Source: Parvibaculum sp039973015
GTDB taxonomy: Bacteria > Pseudomonadota > Alphaproteobacteria > Parvibaculales > Parvibaculaceae
Assembly: GCF_039973015.1 (NCBI RefSeq)
Contig: NZ_JBDWLT010000003.1
Span: forward strand, 124,001-188,000
Direction of reading: 5' to 3'
DNA: 64,000 nt
Position numbers and translations under genes: made by a program. The notes under the pieces were generated by a model. The model saw only the letters and a program-made list of their open reading frames with translations. It was not told where the DNA came from and did not search any database. This document shows, in pieces, positions 1 to 7,764 of the stretch (position 1 is the stretch's first letter; every line of letters starts with the position of its first letter).

Positions 1-1025
1 CCGGCAAGGGGAAGTTCGACGCCAACGGAAATGTGGTCACCACTGAAGGTAAGCCATGGATTGGCGGCAATCCATTTCCCAACGCCGAAACAGGTGAAGA
101 GGCCTTCTCCAACCTCACCATGTCCTGGGGGCGTCACGATGAATCCGTCTATGGCGTTCGCGACTGGGACATCTCGCCGAACGGTGATCTCTCCTATCAA
201 TATGACTTCATCTGGGCCGAACAGAACACTGTTGGCCTTGTGAACAAACCTTCGCCTTATCTCGAAGGCCAGGAAGACAAACTGCGCTATCAGGCTGTCT
301 GGTTTACGTCACCGACGGACGCAAAGGGCACAGCCTTCCTCAACACATGGCACTATGACCAGCGTGAGTTCCCGGATCTGCTCGGCTATTTGCCCGCCTT
401 CAAGCGGGTTCGAAATTTCCCGACCAACCAGCGTTTCGAACCACTGGTGCCCGGTATCACGATTTTTCTCTCGGATGCCTGGGCAGCAGGCGACCCGATG
501 CTCACATGGGGCAACTACAAGGTTATCGGTACCAAGCCGCATCTCGGCGCGGTGTCCGGAAACTGGACCGGGAAGAGCAACTCCAATTGGGAACGTGAGG
601 TTCACGGCGGTCCGCAGGGGCAGACCTTCTTCGAGGACTACAAGGAACTCGTTCCCGAAGTTCTCGTCGTGGAAGCAGAACCCATCGGATATCCACGGGC
701 TCCTGTGAGCAAGAAGCGGGTCTATATCGACGTTCGTAACATGATGTTCGTCTCCTATCTTACCTTCGACAGGCGTGGCGAACTCTGGAAATCCTTCGAG
801 CCAGCATTCAGTCAGTACAAGGACGGAGATACGAGCTTTATGGATGGCGGTCATCCGCTCTGGTCATGGACCCATGTGCATAGCCACGACATCCAGACGA
901 ACCGCATGAGCCGCTTCGTTCAGGCTAAACAGATCACCGGTGGTTTCGGTCCTGAATACAACATCGGGCCGGAGATTTACGACAAGTATCTGACCGCACA
1001 GGCAATCCGGCGTTTCGGAACCTGA
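1..1025 (+). CDS. DUF1329 family protein (copy A), 5' end missing
   Basis: The reading frame is open from base 3 to the TGA at 1023-1025, giving 340 visible residues, so the gene starts left of the window. It matches the complete DUF1329 gene at 3983-5371 along its whole visible length, sharing blocks such as WIGGNPFP, NQRFEPL, SDAWAAGDP, LTWGNYK/R, HVHxHxIQTNR and the C-terminal RRxGT. DUF1329 proteins are exported and commonly sit beside DUF1302 outer-membrane proteins and RND/MMPL exporters in gene sets for hydrophobic compounds; their biochemical role is not settled. A YCF48-like gene follows after 61 bp and a DUF1302 gene after that, matching this context. Family assignment is secure; the function and the missing N-terminus cannot be judged from the window. 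Confidence 0.88.
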   Translation, partial: GKGKFDANGNVVTTEGKPWIGGNPFPNAETGEEAFSNLTMSWGRHDESVYGVRDWDISPNGDLSYQYDFIWAEQNTVGLVNKPSPYLEGQEDKLRYQAVWFTSPTDAKGTAFLNTWHYDQREFPDLLGYLPAFKRVRNFPTNQRFEPLVPGITIFLSDAWAAGDPMLTWGNYKVIGTKPHLGAVSGNWTGKSNSNWEREVHGGPQGQTFFEDYKELVPEVLVVEAEPIGYPRAPVSKKRVYIDVRNMMFVSYLTFDRRGELWKSFEPAFSQYKDGDTSFMDGGHPLWSWTHVHSHDIQTNRMSRFVQAKQITGGFGPEYNIGPEIYDKYLTAQAIRRFGT

Positions 1026-1039
1026 GGATATCGGTTGCA

Positions 1040-1065
1040 GGGTACGGGAAGCATTTCCCGTACCC
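1040..1065 (+). promoter_or_regulatory. Perfect 11-bp intergenic hairpin
   Basis: GGGTACGGGAA (1040-1050) and TTCCCGTACCC (1055-1065) are exact inverted repeats around a GCAT loop. The hairpin starts 15 bp after the DUF1329 stop and ends 8 bp before the ribosome-binding site of the next gene. No T-run follows, so it is more likely an mRNA processing or stability element, or a weak attenuator, than a full terminator. Confidence 0.6.
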
Positions 1066-1086
1066 GCTGGCCGGGAGGATTCCATA

Positions 1087-2025
1087 TTGAAGAAATTTTC
1101 GATTCTGGTGCTGGTCTCTCTGTTGCTTCCTGCAATTGCGCAGGCAGCACCGGATGGTTCGTCACTCCGCTATCAGGGCACACCGCACGATGCGCTCTTC
1201 GATATTGCCTTCGATGGTTCCCACGGGCTTGCTGTGGGTGGAGGAGGAACTGTCCTCGAAAGTACAGATGGCGGCTTGAGCTGGGCGGCCGGCGCGAGAC
1301 CCGACACAGAGCTCGCCTTGCTCGGCGTTGCATTCCAGGGGCAGCGGCGTTTTCTCGTCAGTCAGTCGGGCAAGATGTTCCGCTATGAGAGTGGGCGTTG
1401 GGTAGAGTTCGATAGTGGAACAGATGCCCGTCTCTTTCAGGTGGCCCTTGGCGAAAATGGTCTTGTCGTTGCAGTGGGGGGCTTTGGGGCCATCCTTGTC
1501 TCGCGTGACGACGGGTGGACCTGGTCTTCCCCTGAATTCGACTGGATGGAGATCCTGGACGACTACGTCGAGCCGCATCTCTATGCGGTAGATGTCGCCG
1601 GAGACCGGATCACCGTCGCTGGAGAATTTGGCCTCATTCTTCAGTCGCCTGACCGCGGCGCCACATGGAGCGTTGTGCGGAGGGGCGTGGAATCGATCTT
1701 CGACTTCACCATCGATACGAAAGGCGAGGGGCTGGCCGTCGGTCAGGACGGGCTCGTACTCGGTACTTCCGATGGCGGTCGCTCATGGACGAAACACGCT
1801 GAACCCGGCGAAACCAATCTTCTTGGCATCTGGCGTTCCGGCTCGCGTGCTTTCGCAGCCGGTATCCGCGGAGCTTATGCAAGTCACGATGGTGGAAAGA
1901 CATGGAAGCCCGTGACGCGCAGCGACATTGAAACCGGCTGGTATCAGGCGGTCGCTTCTTCGGCGGCGCGGGACAAGCCGATGCTTGTCGGTCACCGCGG
2001 GAGAATTCTTGAAATGGACGAGTGA
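1087..2025 (+). CDS. YCF48-like / BNR-repeat beta-propeller protein, exported
   Basis: This 312-residue protein has a Sec signal peptide (residues 1-20, ending AQA). It carries five Asp-box (BNR) motifs: DGGLSW near 61, DDGWTW near 141, DRGATW near 189, DGGRSW near 229 and DGGKTW near 268. Regularly spaced Asp boxes indicate a YCF48/sialidase-type beta-propeller. The TTG start at 1087 is chosen because GGGAGG (1073-1078) lies 8 bp upstream and the signal peptide begins there. YCF48 itself assists photosystem II assembly, but proteobacterial relatives are found beside MMPL/RND transporters and DUF1302/DUF1329 genes. Here a periplasmic scaffold or assembly role in that cluster is an inference. 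It is probably co-transcribed with both neighbours. Confidence 0.82.
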   Translation: MKKFSILVLVSLLLPAIAQAAPDGSSLRYQGTPHDALFDIAFDGSHGLAVGGGGTVLESTDGGLSWAAGARPDTELALLGVAFQGQRRFLVSQSGKMFRYESGRWVEFDSGTDARLFQVALGENGLVVAVGGFGAILVSRDDGWTWSSPEFDWMEILDDYVEPHLYAVDVAGDRITVAGEFGLILQSPDRGATWSVVRRGVESIFDFTIDTKGEGLAVGQDGLVLGTSDGGRSWTKHAEPGETNLLGIWRSGSRAFAAGIRGAYASHDGGKTWKPVTRSDIETGWYQAVASSAARDKPMLVGHRGRILEMDE

Positions 2026-2087
2026 ACCGCAAGGGCGGTTTGGAACTGGCTTCAACCCGTTACGGGTTATCCAAGGGAGGGGAGATA

Positions 2088-3854
2088 ATGTCTCGTAAAT
2101 CGATCGAGGCTGCCGGGGGGCTTCTTGTCGGAGCAGTGTTCGCTGTCGCGGCGCTTGCAACCGGCGCTCAGGCTGCCGACTACAATGTTCAGGGCTTTAT
2201 CCGGCAGGAACCGGCTATCAAGCTCACCGACGAAGAGAATCCCTACAACCAGCAGGGCAACATTTTCAACGGCCGGACGATTACACAGGATTCGTCGCTC
2301 CTTGCCCCGGCGCCGGGTGCGGGCGTGACGACAACTACGCGTCCGATTGATAGTGCTGACAATGACTTCAATCTGATGGCGACACGCCTTGAGGTCGACT
2401 TCCAGGCGAACTTCAACGCTAATTGGACTGGCTTTGCGAAGCTACGGGGATATTTTCAGCCGGACATTTTTGATGGGCATGGTGATCCCGAGTTCTTCGA
2501 GACGGATCTCTGGAGCGGTGGGCGCGGTACTTTCCTCGAAGCAAACGGCCAGAACTATATGGTCGACCTGCCTTCGCTCTATCTGGACTATGCTGATGGT
2601 CCGCTCTGGCTGCGTCTCGGCAATCAGCAGATTGCATGGGGCGAGTCGCTTTTCTTCCGCGTACTGGATGTGCCGAACGGCCTCGATCTTCGCCGCCATC
2701 TCCTGCTCGACCTCGTGGCTGAAGAGTTTGCCGATGAACGCGTTGCAGCGCCTGGCCTTCGTGGTTCCTACCGGGTGACGAATGACATCGAAATTGAAGG
2801 CTTCACGCAGCTCTTCAGCCCCTCGGTGCTCGCGAACCCCGACACGCCGTACAATGTGATCCCTTCGCAGTTCGCCATCCATCAGGATGAGGGGTTTGAT
2901 GACGCCGAAGGCTCCATGAATTTCGGTGGTCGTATCCAGGCGCAGTTCGGCGATCTCGCCATACAGGCGATTGCCGTCAACCGCCGCAACCCGGACGGTG
3001 TCTTCCACTGGACGGATTCTGGTGATCCCATCCTCGGCGGCACACCGTTCTCCATGAGCAGCACGGGCGTCTATTCTGCTGAGGAATGGTTCACCTATGC
3101 CGGGATGGCCCGACTCAATGGCTTCGCGGGTTTTAATGCGGCAATCCGGGAATTTCAGCCTGCTACAGGCGGCCTCGGTGCTTTTGAAGCACCTAACCAG
3201 ACTTTGGCTGCTGCCGAGCTGGACTACTTCTTTCAGGCACTTGGACCGCTTCGCGGACACATCGCGCGGGTCTATCCGCGTGAGAATATTTTTGGCATCG
3301 GTGCGAACTACGTCGTGGACGCAGGAGCCGGTTCCTTCTTCGACCAGCTCGTCATCCGCAGCGAGTTCACCTGGACACCGGACAAGGTGTTCACAAGCCC
3401 GGACTTGAGCCGCAATCACATCGTCGAAGACGAATATGTCGCCTCGCTTGTGTTTGAAAAGTACCACCGCTTCTCGCAGGAATTTCCGGCGACCTTCATG
3501 GTGCTGCAATATCTGTTCAAATCGGAAAGCGACATGTTCGGCCGGCACTTGAGTGGTATGGGGGCAACCGGTGCGCGCACAACCGGACTGCCTCAGGGTG
3601 AAGACTCTTTCAATGCCATCGCCTTTGCTTTGCAGCAGCCGTTTCCGAACCTGATCTGGCGGGCAGACTTCTCCGTTCTCTACGACGTGAACGGTGGCGC
3701 GCTTATTCAGCCGGGGTTGAAGTGGAAGCCGAATGAGGCGTGGACGGCGGAAGTTTTCGCCAATGTTACGCTTTCCGATGGCGGCAATGACGACATCATC
3801 GACACGATTGACTGGGCCGACGAACTGACATTCCGCATTACCTATCAGTTCTGA
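2088..3854 (+). CDS. DUF1302 family outer-membrane protein
   Basis: The chosen ATG at 2088 follows a strong GGGAGGGGAG site and gives 588 residues with a signal peptide ending AQA near residue 30. A GTG 66 bp upstream, overlapping the previous stop, is less likely because it would bury the signal peptide. The protein has alternating short hydrophobic/aromatic segments and ends in phenylalanine (RITYQF), the usual C-terminal signature of an outer-membrane beta-barrel. DUF1302 proteins are large barrels usually encoded next to DUF1329 proteins, and are proposed to work in uptake or export of hydrophobic molecules. Flanking by YCF48 and two DUF1329 genes supports this. The substrate is unknown. 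Confidence 0.85.
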   Translation: MSRKSIEAAGGLLVGAVFAVAALATGAQAADYNVQGFIRQEPAIKLTDEENPYNQQGNIFNGRTITQDSSLLAPAPGAGVTTTTRPIDSADNDFNLMATRLEVDFQANFNANWTGFAKLRGYFQPDIFDGHGDPEFFETDLWSGGRGTFLEANGQNYMVDLPSLYLDYADGPLWLRLGNQQIAWGESLFFRVLDVPNGLDLRRHLLLDLVAEEFADERVAAPGLRGSYRVTNDIEIEGFTQLFSPSVLANPDTPYNVIPSQFAIHQDEGFDDAEGSMNFGGRIQAQFGDLAIQAIAVNRRNPDGVFHWTDSGDPILGGTPFSMSSTGVYSAEEWFTYAGMARLNGFAGFNAAIREFQPATGGLGAFEAPNQTLAAAELDYFFQALGPLRGHIARVYPRENIFGIGANYVVDAGAGSFFDQLVIRSEFTWTPDKVFTSPDLSRNHIVEDEYVASLVFEKYHRFSQEFPATFMVLQYLFKSESDMFGRHLSGMGATGARTTGLPQGEDSFNAIAFALQQPFPNLIWRADFSVLYDVNGGALIQPGLKWKPNEAWTAEVFANVTLSDGGNDDIIDTIDWADELTFRITYQF

Positions 3855-3871
3855 GTCTCGTCATCGTTAGC

Positions 3872-3950
3872 TCCGTCCGGAGCGCCGGCGCTAAAACAGG
3901 GCCGCTTGCGGCAATGTGTTCCCCTAAGGCGCGCCGGTTCTCCGGACGGA
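3872..3950. repeat. Long-range perfect inverted repeat between DUF1302 and DUF1329
   Basis: TCCGTCCGGAG (3872-3882) is exactly complementary to CTCCGGACGGA (3940-3950). Inside lie a smaller GCCGC-tt-GCGGC hairpin (3901-3912) and partly complementary GC-rich arms next to the outer stem. The RNA could fold into a branched structure just downstream of the DUF1302 stop. A terminator or mRNA-stability element is possible; no T-run is present. Confidence 0.5.
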
Positions 3951-3982
3951 TATCGTCAGGCTCTGCCTGACCGCTGACCCGG

Positions 3983-5371
3983 ATGGAGATGAGGGTGCAT
4001 ATCCGGCGTTTCACGCATGACTATTCACGTCGCTTGTTTTTGAGGCGTCTCGCATCCGGTGTTGTGGGCCTTGGCGTCACCGCTCCGCTTTGGCAGACGC
4101 TTGCCGCACACGGCGACGCGACGAAAGCCTATCCCGATGAGCTTCTATCGATCGAGGCCTATACGAAGGGCCGCATATCGACAGGTGGTCGTATCGATGC
4201 GGGCAATGTCGATCTCGTTAAGGAGCTTCTCGACCCGATCCGTTACCGCCAAATCAAGGATATGGGGCGTGTACTTGAGGTTGTCGCACCGACGGGCGAC
4301 ATCATGTCCCTGAGCCCTTGGGAGTACATCGAAGCAACGCTTCGCAACAAGGGCAAGGCGCGTTTCGACAAGACGGGGAATGTCGTCACACTCGATGGCG
4401 ATCCGTGGATTGGCGGAAACCCATTTCCCGATCCCAAGACCGCACTTGAGATATTCGCGGCACTCACATTGAGTTGGGGGCGGCATGACGTTTCCGTCTA
4501 TGCGACAAAGGAATACGACTTGGGCCCCGAGGGCAGGGTCGACTACACCTATGAGTCCGTCTGGGCGGAGCTTGCGCCTGTTGCGCGTATTGTCGTTGAA
4601 CCAAGGCCCTATTGGCCTGAGTTCAAGGACAAGTTGCGTTTCCAGTCTGTCGCCTTCACCTATCCAAACGAGGAGAAGGGCACCTCCTTCCTCAATATCT
4701 GGCCTTATGACCAGAATGAATTTCCTGACCTTTACGGTTACCTGCCTGCCTTCAAACGTATCCGCCGCTTTCCAACCAACCAGCGCTTCGAGCCGCTGAT
4801 TGCGGGCTCGACTATGTATCTTTCGGATGCTTGGGCGGCGGGCGATCCGCTACTCACCTGGGGCAACTATCGCCTCGTGCATCAGGGACCGGCGCTGGCT
4901 GCCTTGTCCGATGGATGGGAGGCCAGCCACCCGAACTGGGAGCACAAAACGCATGGCGGCCCAAACGGGGTGAGCTTCTGGGATACGAAAGTGCAGCTCG
5001 TTCCCGAAGCGCTGGTTGTGGAGGCGGAGCCCGTGAAGTTCCCGCGCGCACCCGTCGGCAAGAAGTACGTCTGGTTCGATGCGCGCACCATGCTGCCCTT
5101 CGTTATGGTCTCCTTCGACCGAAAGGGACAGGTATTCCGTTCTTTCGATGGAGCCTTCTCGCTCTACAAGAAGGGCGGGGATGCCGTCATGGACGGGGCT
5201 CATCCCTATTGGTCATGGACCCACGTCCATGCGCACAATATCCAGACAAACCGCATCACGCGGCTTGAGCAGGTACAACGTGTCACCGGTGGTCATACGA
5301 TGATGGTGAACGATCAATCGGCATTCGACCGCTATCTGACGACGAATGCCTTGCGTCGCCTTGGAACATGA
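3983..5371 (+). CDS. DUF1329 family protein (copy B) with Tat-like signal
   Basis: This 462-residue protein is complete (460 if the ATG at 3989 is used). It is a full-length paralogue of the gene at the left edge of the window. Its N-terminus contains SRRLFLRR at residues 15-22 followed by a hydrophobic stretch (GVVGLGVTAPLWQTLAAHG), which resembles a twin-arginine export signal. Tat export would mean the protein folds before crossing the inner membrane. The body carries the conserved DUF1329 blocks (WIGGNPFPDP, NQRFEPLIAG, MYLSDAWAAGDPLLTWGNY, HVHAHNIQTNR). It ends a plus-strand cluster and is convergent with the sugar dehydrogenase gene. The family is certain; molecular function is not established. 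Confidence 0.88.
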   Translation: MEMRVHIRRFTHDYSRRLFLRRLASGVVGLGVTAPLWQTLAAHGDATKAYPDELLSIEAYTKGRISTGGRIDAGNVDLVKELLDPIRYRQIKDMGRVLEVVAPTGDIMSLSPWEYIEATLRNKGKARFDKTGNVVTLDGDPWIGGNPFPDPKTALEIFAALTLSWGRHDVSVYATKEYDLGPEGRVDYTYESVWAELAPVARIVVEPRPYWPEFKDKLRFQSVAFTYPNEEKGTSFLNIWPYDQNEFPDLYGYLPAFKRIRRFPTNQRFEPLIAGSTMYLSDAWAAGDPLLTWGNYRLVHQGPALAALSDGWEASHPNWEHKTHGGPNGVSFWDTKVQLVPEALVVEAEPVKFPRAPVGKKYVWFDARTMLPFVMVSFDRKGQVFRSFDGAFSLYKKGGDAVMDGAHPYWSWTHVHAHNIQTNRITRLEQVQRVTGGHTMMVNDQSAFDRYLTTNALRRLGT

Positions 5372-5375
5372 TGCG

Positions 5376-6506
5376 TTATTCGGCTGGTTCCACGCGGAGG
5401 ATGGAACCGTCCTCACCATCCGTTACAAGATAGAGGTAGCCGTCCGGCCCCGTCGTAACGTTCCTGATCCGCTTGCCGAGTTCACCGAACAATTCCTCCT
5501 GTCCCACGACCTCTCCACCCTCCATATCCACACGCCGCACCAGCTTTGCGGCCAGTGCACCGACGAAGAGGTCGCCGTCCCACTCGGGGAAGGCGCTACC
5601 GTGATAGATGGTGAAGCCACAGGGTGCGATGGAAGGCGTCCAGTGGAGCAAAGGCTGTTCCATCCCGTCATACTCCGTGAAGGGTGAAATCCGCGCGCCG
5701 GAGTAGTCGATGCCCCATGTAATTACGGGCCAGCCGTAATTCTTGCCGGCTTCGATGATGTTGATTTCGTCGCCGCCCTGCGGCCCGTGTTCGTGTTCAT
5801 AGACGCGGCCAGACGTTTCATCATAGAGAAGACCCTGCGGATTCCGGTGGCCGTAGCTCCAGATTTCGGGCCGCGCCCCTTCCTTGTCCACGAACGGGTT
5901 GTCGGCGGGAATGCTCCCGTCGCGGTTGATACGCACGATCTTGCCGAGACTGTTTTCGAGACGCTGCGCATCTTCGCGATAATCGAATCCGTCGCCCACC
6001 GCGATGAGCAGGGTGTCATCGGGCAGAAAGGTCATCACGCCGCCATAATGGACCGGCGTGTCCTTTGTGGGCGTTGCATCGAAGATTACTTCAAGGTCGG
6101 AGAGTGTTTTGCCGTCGAAACGGGCGCGGGCGACGCGGGTGCCGTTCGCGTCCGGCGTACCATGCGCATATGAGAGATAGACATAGCCATTGTCCGCGAA
6201 AGCGGGGTCCAGCTTGACTTCGAAGAGGCCACCCTGACTTTCGAAATACACTTCGGGTGCACCGGCGACGGGCTCGGACATAGCGCCGTCGTGAAGAACG
6301 CGAATTTCACCTGGCAGCAATACGACAAGAATGGATCCGTCCGGCATGAAGGTCAGATTCCATGGGTGGTCGAGTCCCTCCGCTACCGGCGTAATCCGAT
6401 AGGCTTTATCTGTCGAGGACGTTTCCTGCGCGCCTGCAAATCCTGTGAGTAGAAGCAGCAATGCCGCTCCGGCCAGTACTCTCTTGGCGAATGCCCGCTT
6501 CATCAT
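5376..6506 (-). CDS. PQQ-dependent soluble aldose sugar dehydrogenase-like protein (YliI type), secreted
   Basis: The protein has 376 residues from the ATG pair at 6506/6503, which gives a clear signal peptide (MKRAFAKRV then a leucine-rich core ending AGAQ). The much longer open frame upstream lacks coding character. Family motifs include HPWNLTFMPDGSILV near the N-terminus, LIAVGDGFDYRED, GHRNPQGL and EHGPQGGDEIN, the last two being hallmarks of the soluble glucose/sorbosone dehydrogenase beta-propeller that binds PQQ and calcium. Such enzymes oxidise aldoses in the periplasm. No PQQ biosynthesis genes are in the window, so cofactor supply cannot be judged. It is convergent with DUF1329 copy B (4 bp gap). 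Confidence 0.87.
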   Translation of the reverse strand: MMKRAFAKRVLAGAALLLLLTGFAGAQETSSTDKAYRITPVAEGLDHPWNLTFMPDGSILVVLLPGEIRVLHDGAMSEPVAGAPEVYFESQGGLFEVKLDPAFADNGYVYLSYAHGTPDANGTRVARARFDGKTLSDLEVIFDATPTKDTPVHYGGVMTFLPDDTLLIAVGDGFDYREDAQRLENSLGKIVRINRDGSIPADNPFVDKEGARPEIWSYGHRNPQGLLYDETSGRVYEHEHGPQGGDEINIIEAGKNYGWPVITWGIDYSGARISPFTEYDGMEQPLLHWTPSIAPCGFTIYHGSAFPEWDGDLFVGALAAKLVRRVDMEGGEVVGQEELFGELGKRIRNVTTGPDGYLYLVTDGEDGSILRVEPAE

Positions 6507-6584
6507 CGGCTGTTTCCCGTCCCAACTGCTGATATTCTGTGCAATCATATAGCGAATTGGCGTTTGAAGAAATGAGGGTGGCGG

Positions 6585-7013
6585 ATGCGTATTGCGAGGA
6601 TGGGGGCCGGCTTTGTCCTGGCCGTGATCGTGACGACCGTATTGGGCGCGATTGCCCACACGCAATTCGTTCTCGCGGAGCTGACCGGTCTTGGCATCGA
6701 AATTCCGGTTTCGGACCGTCTTTCCACCACCGTGCAGGACATTGCGGGCATGGGCCCGATGTTCGGCATGATCATCGCCATAGCCTTCCTGATTGCGATG
6801 TCGGCGGCAGCTCTGGTCTACAGGTTGGCAGGTACGCAGCGCTATCTGGTCTATGGCGTGGCGGGCGCCGTTGCACTTGGCGTTGCGCTTGTTGCTATGA
6901 GGATCGTGTTGGACATCACGCCGATCGCAGGAGCGCGCACCATGATGGGTTTCATCGTTCAGATGATCGCAGGCGCGGTCGGCGGCCTCACCTTCGCACG
7001 AGTGACGCGCTAG
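6585..7013 (+). CDS. Small polytopic membrane protein, unknown function
   Basis: This 142-residue protein starts at an ATG with GAGGGTGGCGG upstream. Four hydrophobic segments are visible, roughly residues 7-27, 58-80, 86-105 and 115-138, joined by short polar loops. A loop near residues 35-55 is the longest soluble part. It is divergent from the sugar dehydrogenase with about 78 bp between starts, so the two could share a control region. I do not recognise a family. The coding assignment rests on the length, the ribosome-binding site and the membrane pattern. Confidence 0.65.
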   Translation: MRIARMGAGFVLAVIVTTVLGAIAHTQFVLAELTGLGIEIPVSDRLSTTVQDIAGMGPMFGMIIAIAFLIAMSAAALVYRLAGTQRYLVYGVAGAVALGVALVAMRIVLDITPIAGARTMMGFIVQMIAGAVGGLTFARVTR

Positions 7014-7251
7014 CGAATGCCTCCCTCTTTGGCAGGACATGCCTCACCGGGCGCCATTTCGCCTGCGGTATGGTCACTGCGTCCACGAGATCGGGAAAGG
7101 TCAGGGGAGAAAGCGTTTTCCTGCACCAGGGCAGTGTCTTCAGTTGCCTTGTCGCGTTAATCCGTGCCAGCCTTGATGATATTGCTGTGTTTCCTGCCCA
7201 AAGGCTGGATCCTTCTGGCCTGAAGTCTTGTACGAGTGTCAAAGAGGCAAC
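7014..7251. other. Intergenic region ahead of the TRAP operon
   Basis: These 238 bp hold no convincing gene. A minus-strand 84-codon frame spans much of it but has no family features. Promoter elements for the TRAP genes are expected here but none is clear enough to call. Confidence 0.4.
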
Positions 7252-7764
7252 TTGCCAAGAGCAGCCAGAGCATATGTCCGGTACGTAGAGGCGGTGAACA
7301 GAGCCGTCGGCCGGGTCGTCATGTTACTGATCTTTGTGATGATCGGTATCCTGCTCTACGCCTCGATCTCCCGCACCGTCTTCGATGTACCGATTTCCTG
7401 GGTCATGGAAATGGGCCAGTTCCTGCTGGCCGCCTACTATCTGCTGGGCGGCGGCTACTCCATGCAGATCAACTCGCATGTGAGAATGGATCTCCTTTAC
7501 GGCCGCCTGTCGCCGCGAAAGATGGCTTTCACGGATACGATCACATCCTTTTGCCTCATCTTCTATCTGGTCGTGCTGCTCATGGGCGGCGTCTCAAGTA
7601 CGCGATATGCCATCACTTACAACCAGGTCAATTACACCGCTTGGGCGCCATTGCTCTGGCCCATCAAGACAATCATGACCGTTGGTATCGCGTTGATGCT
7701 TCTCCAGGCGGTCGCCTTCTTCTTCAAGGATCTGGCTCGCGCTCGTGGCGAGGAGATCGAATGA
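7252..7764 (+). CDS. dctQ: TRAP transporter small permease DctQ
   Basis: This is the small membrane subunit of a tripartite ATP-independent periplasmic transporter. It has four transmembrane helices and the family signature around SRTVFDVPISWVMEMGQFLL and INSHVRMDLLYGRLSPR. The TTG at 7252 is preferred because AGAGG sits a few bases upstream, giving 170 residues; a TTG at 7228 would give 178. The ORF overlaps the large permease gene by 4 bp (ATGA at 7761), so translation of the two is coupled. It pairs with the DctM gene and the DctP gene downstream. Confidence 0.88.
   Translation: MPRAARAYVRYVEAVNRAVGRVVMLLIFVMIGILLYASISRTVFDVPISWVMEMGQFLLAAYYLLGGGYSMQINSHVRMDLLYGRLSPRKMAFTDTITSFCLIFYLVVLLMGGVSSTRYAITYNQVNYTAWAPLLWPIKTIMTVGIALMLLQAVAFFFKDLARARGEEIE

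Noticed and set aside
2442..3548. 368-codon minus-strand frame opposite DUF1302
   Set aside because: No ribosome-binding site or recognisable domain, and wholly contained in DUF1302.
6988..7242. 84-codon minus-strand frame before the TRAP operon
   Set aside because: No family resemblance, no good start site, and it runs into the end of the neighbouring gene.
7236..7760. Long N-terminal extension of the DctM frame through dctQ
   Set aside because: The frame is open by chance; dctQ is the real gene there, and the ATGA overlap at 7761 is the normal DctM start.
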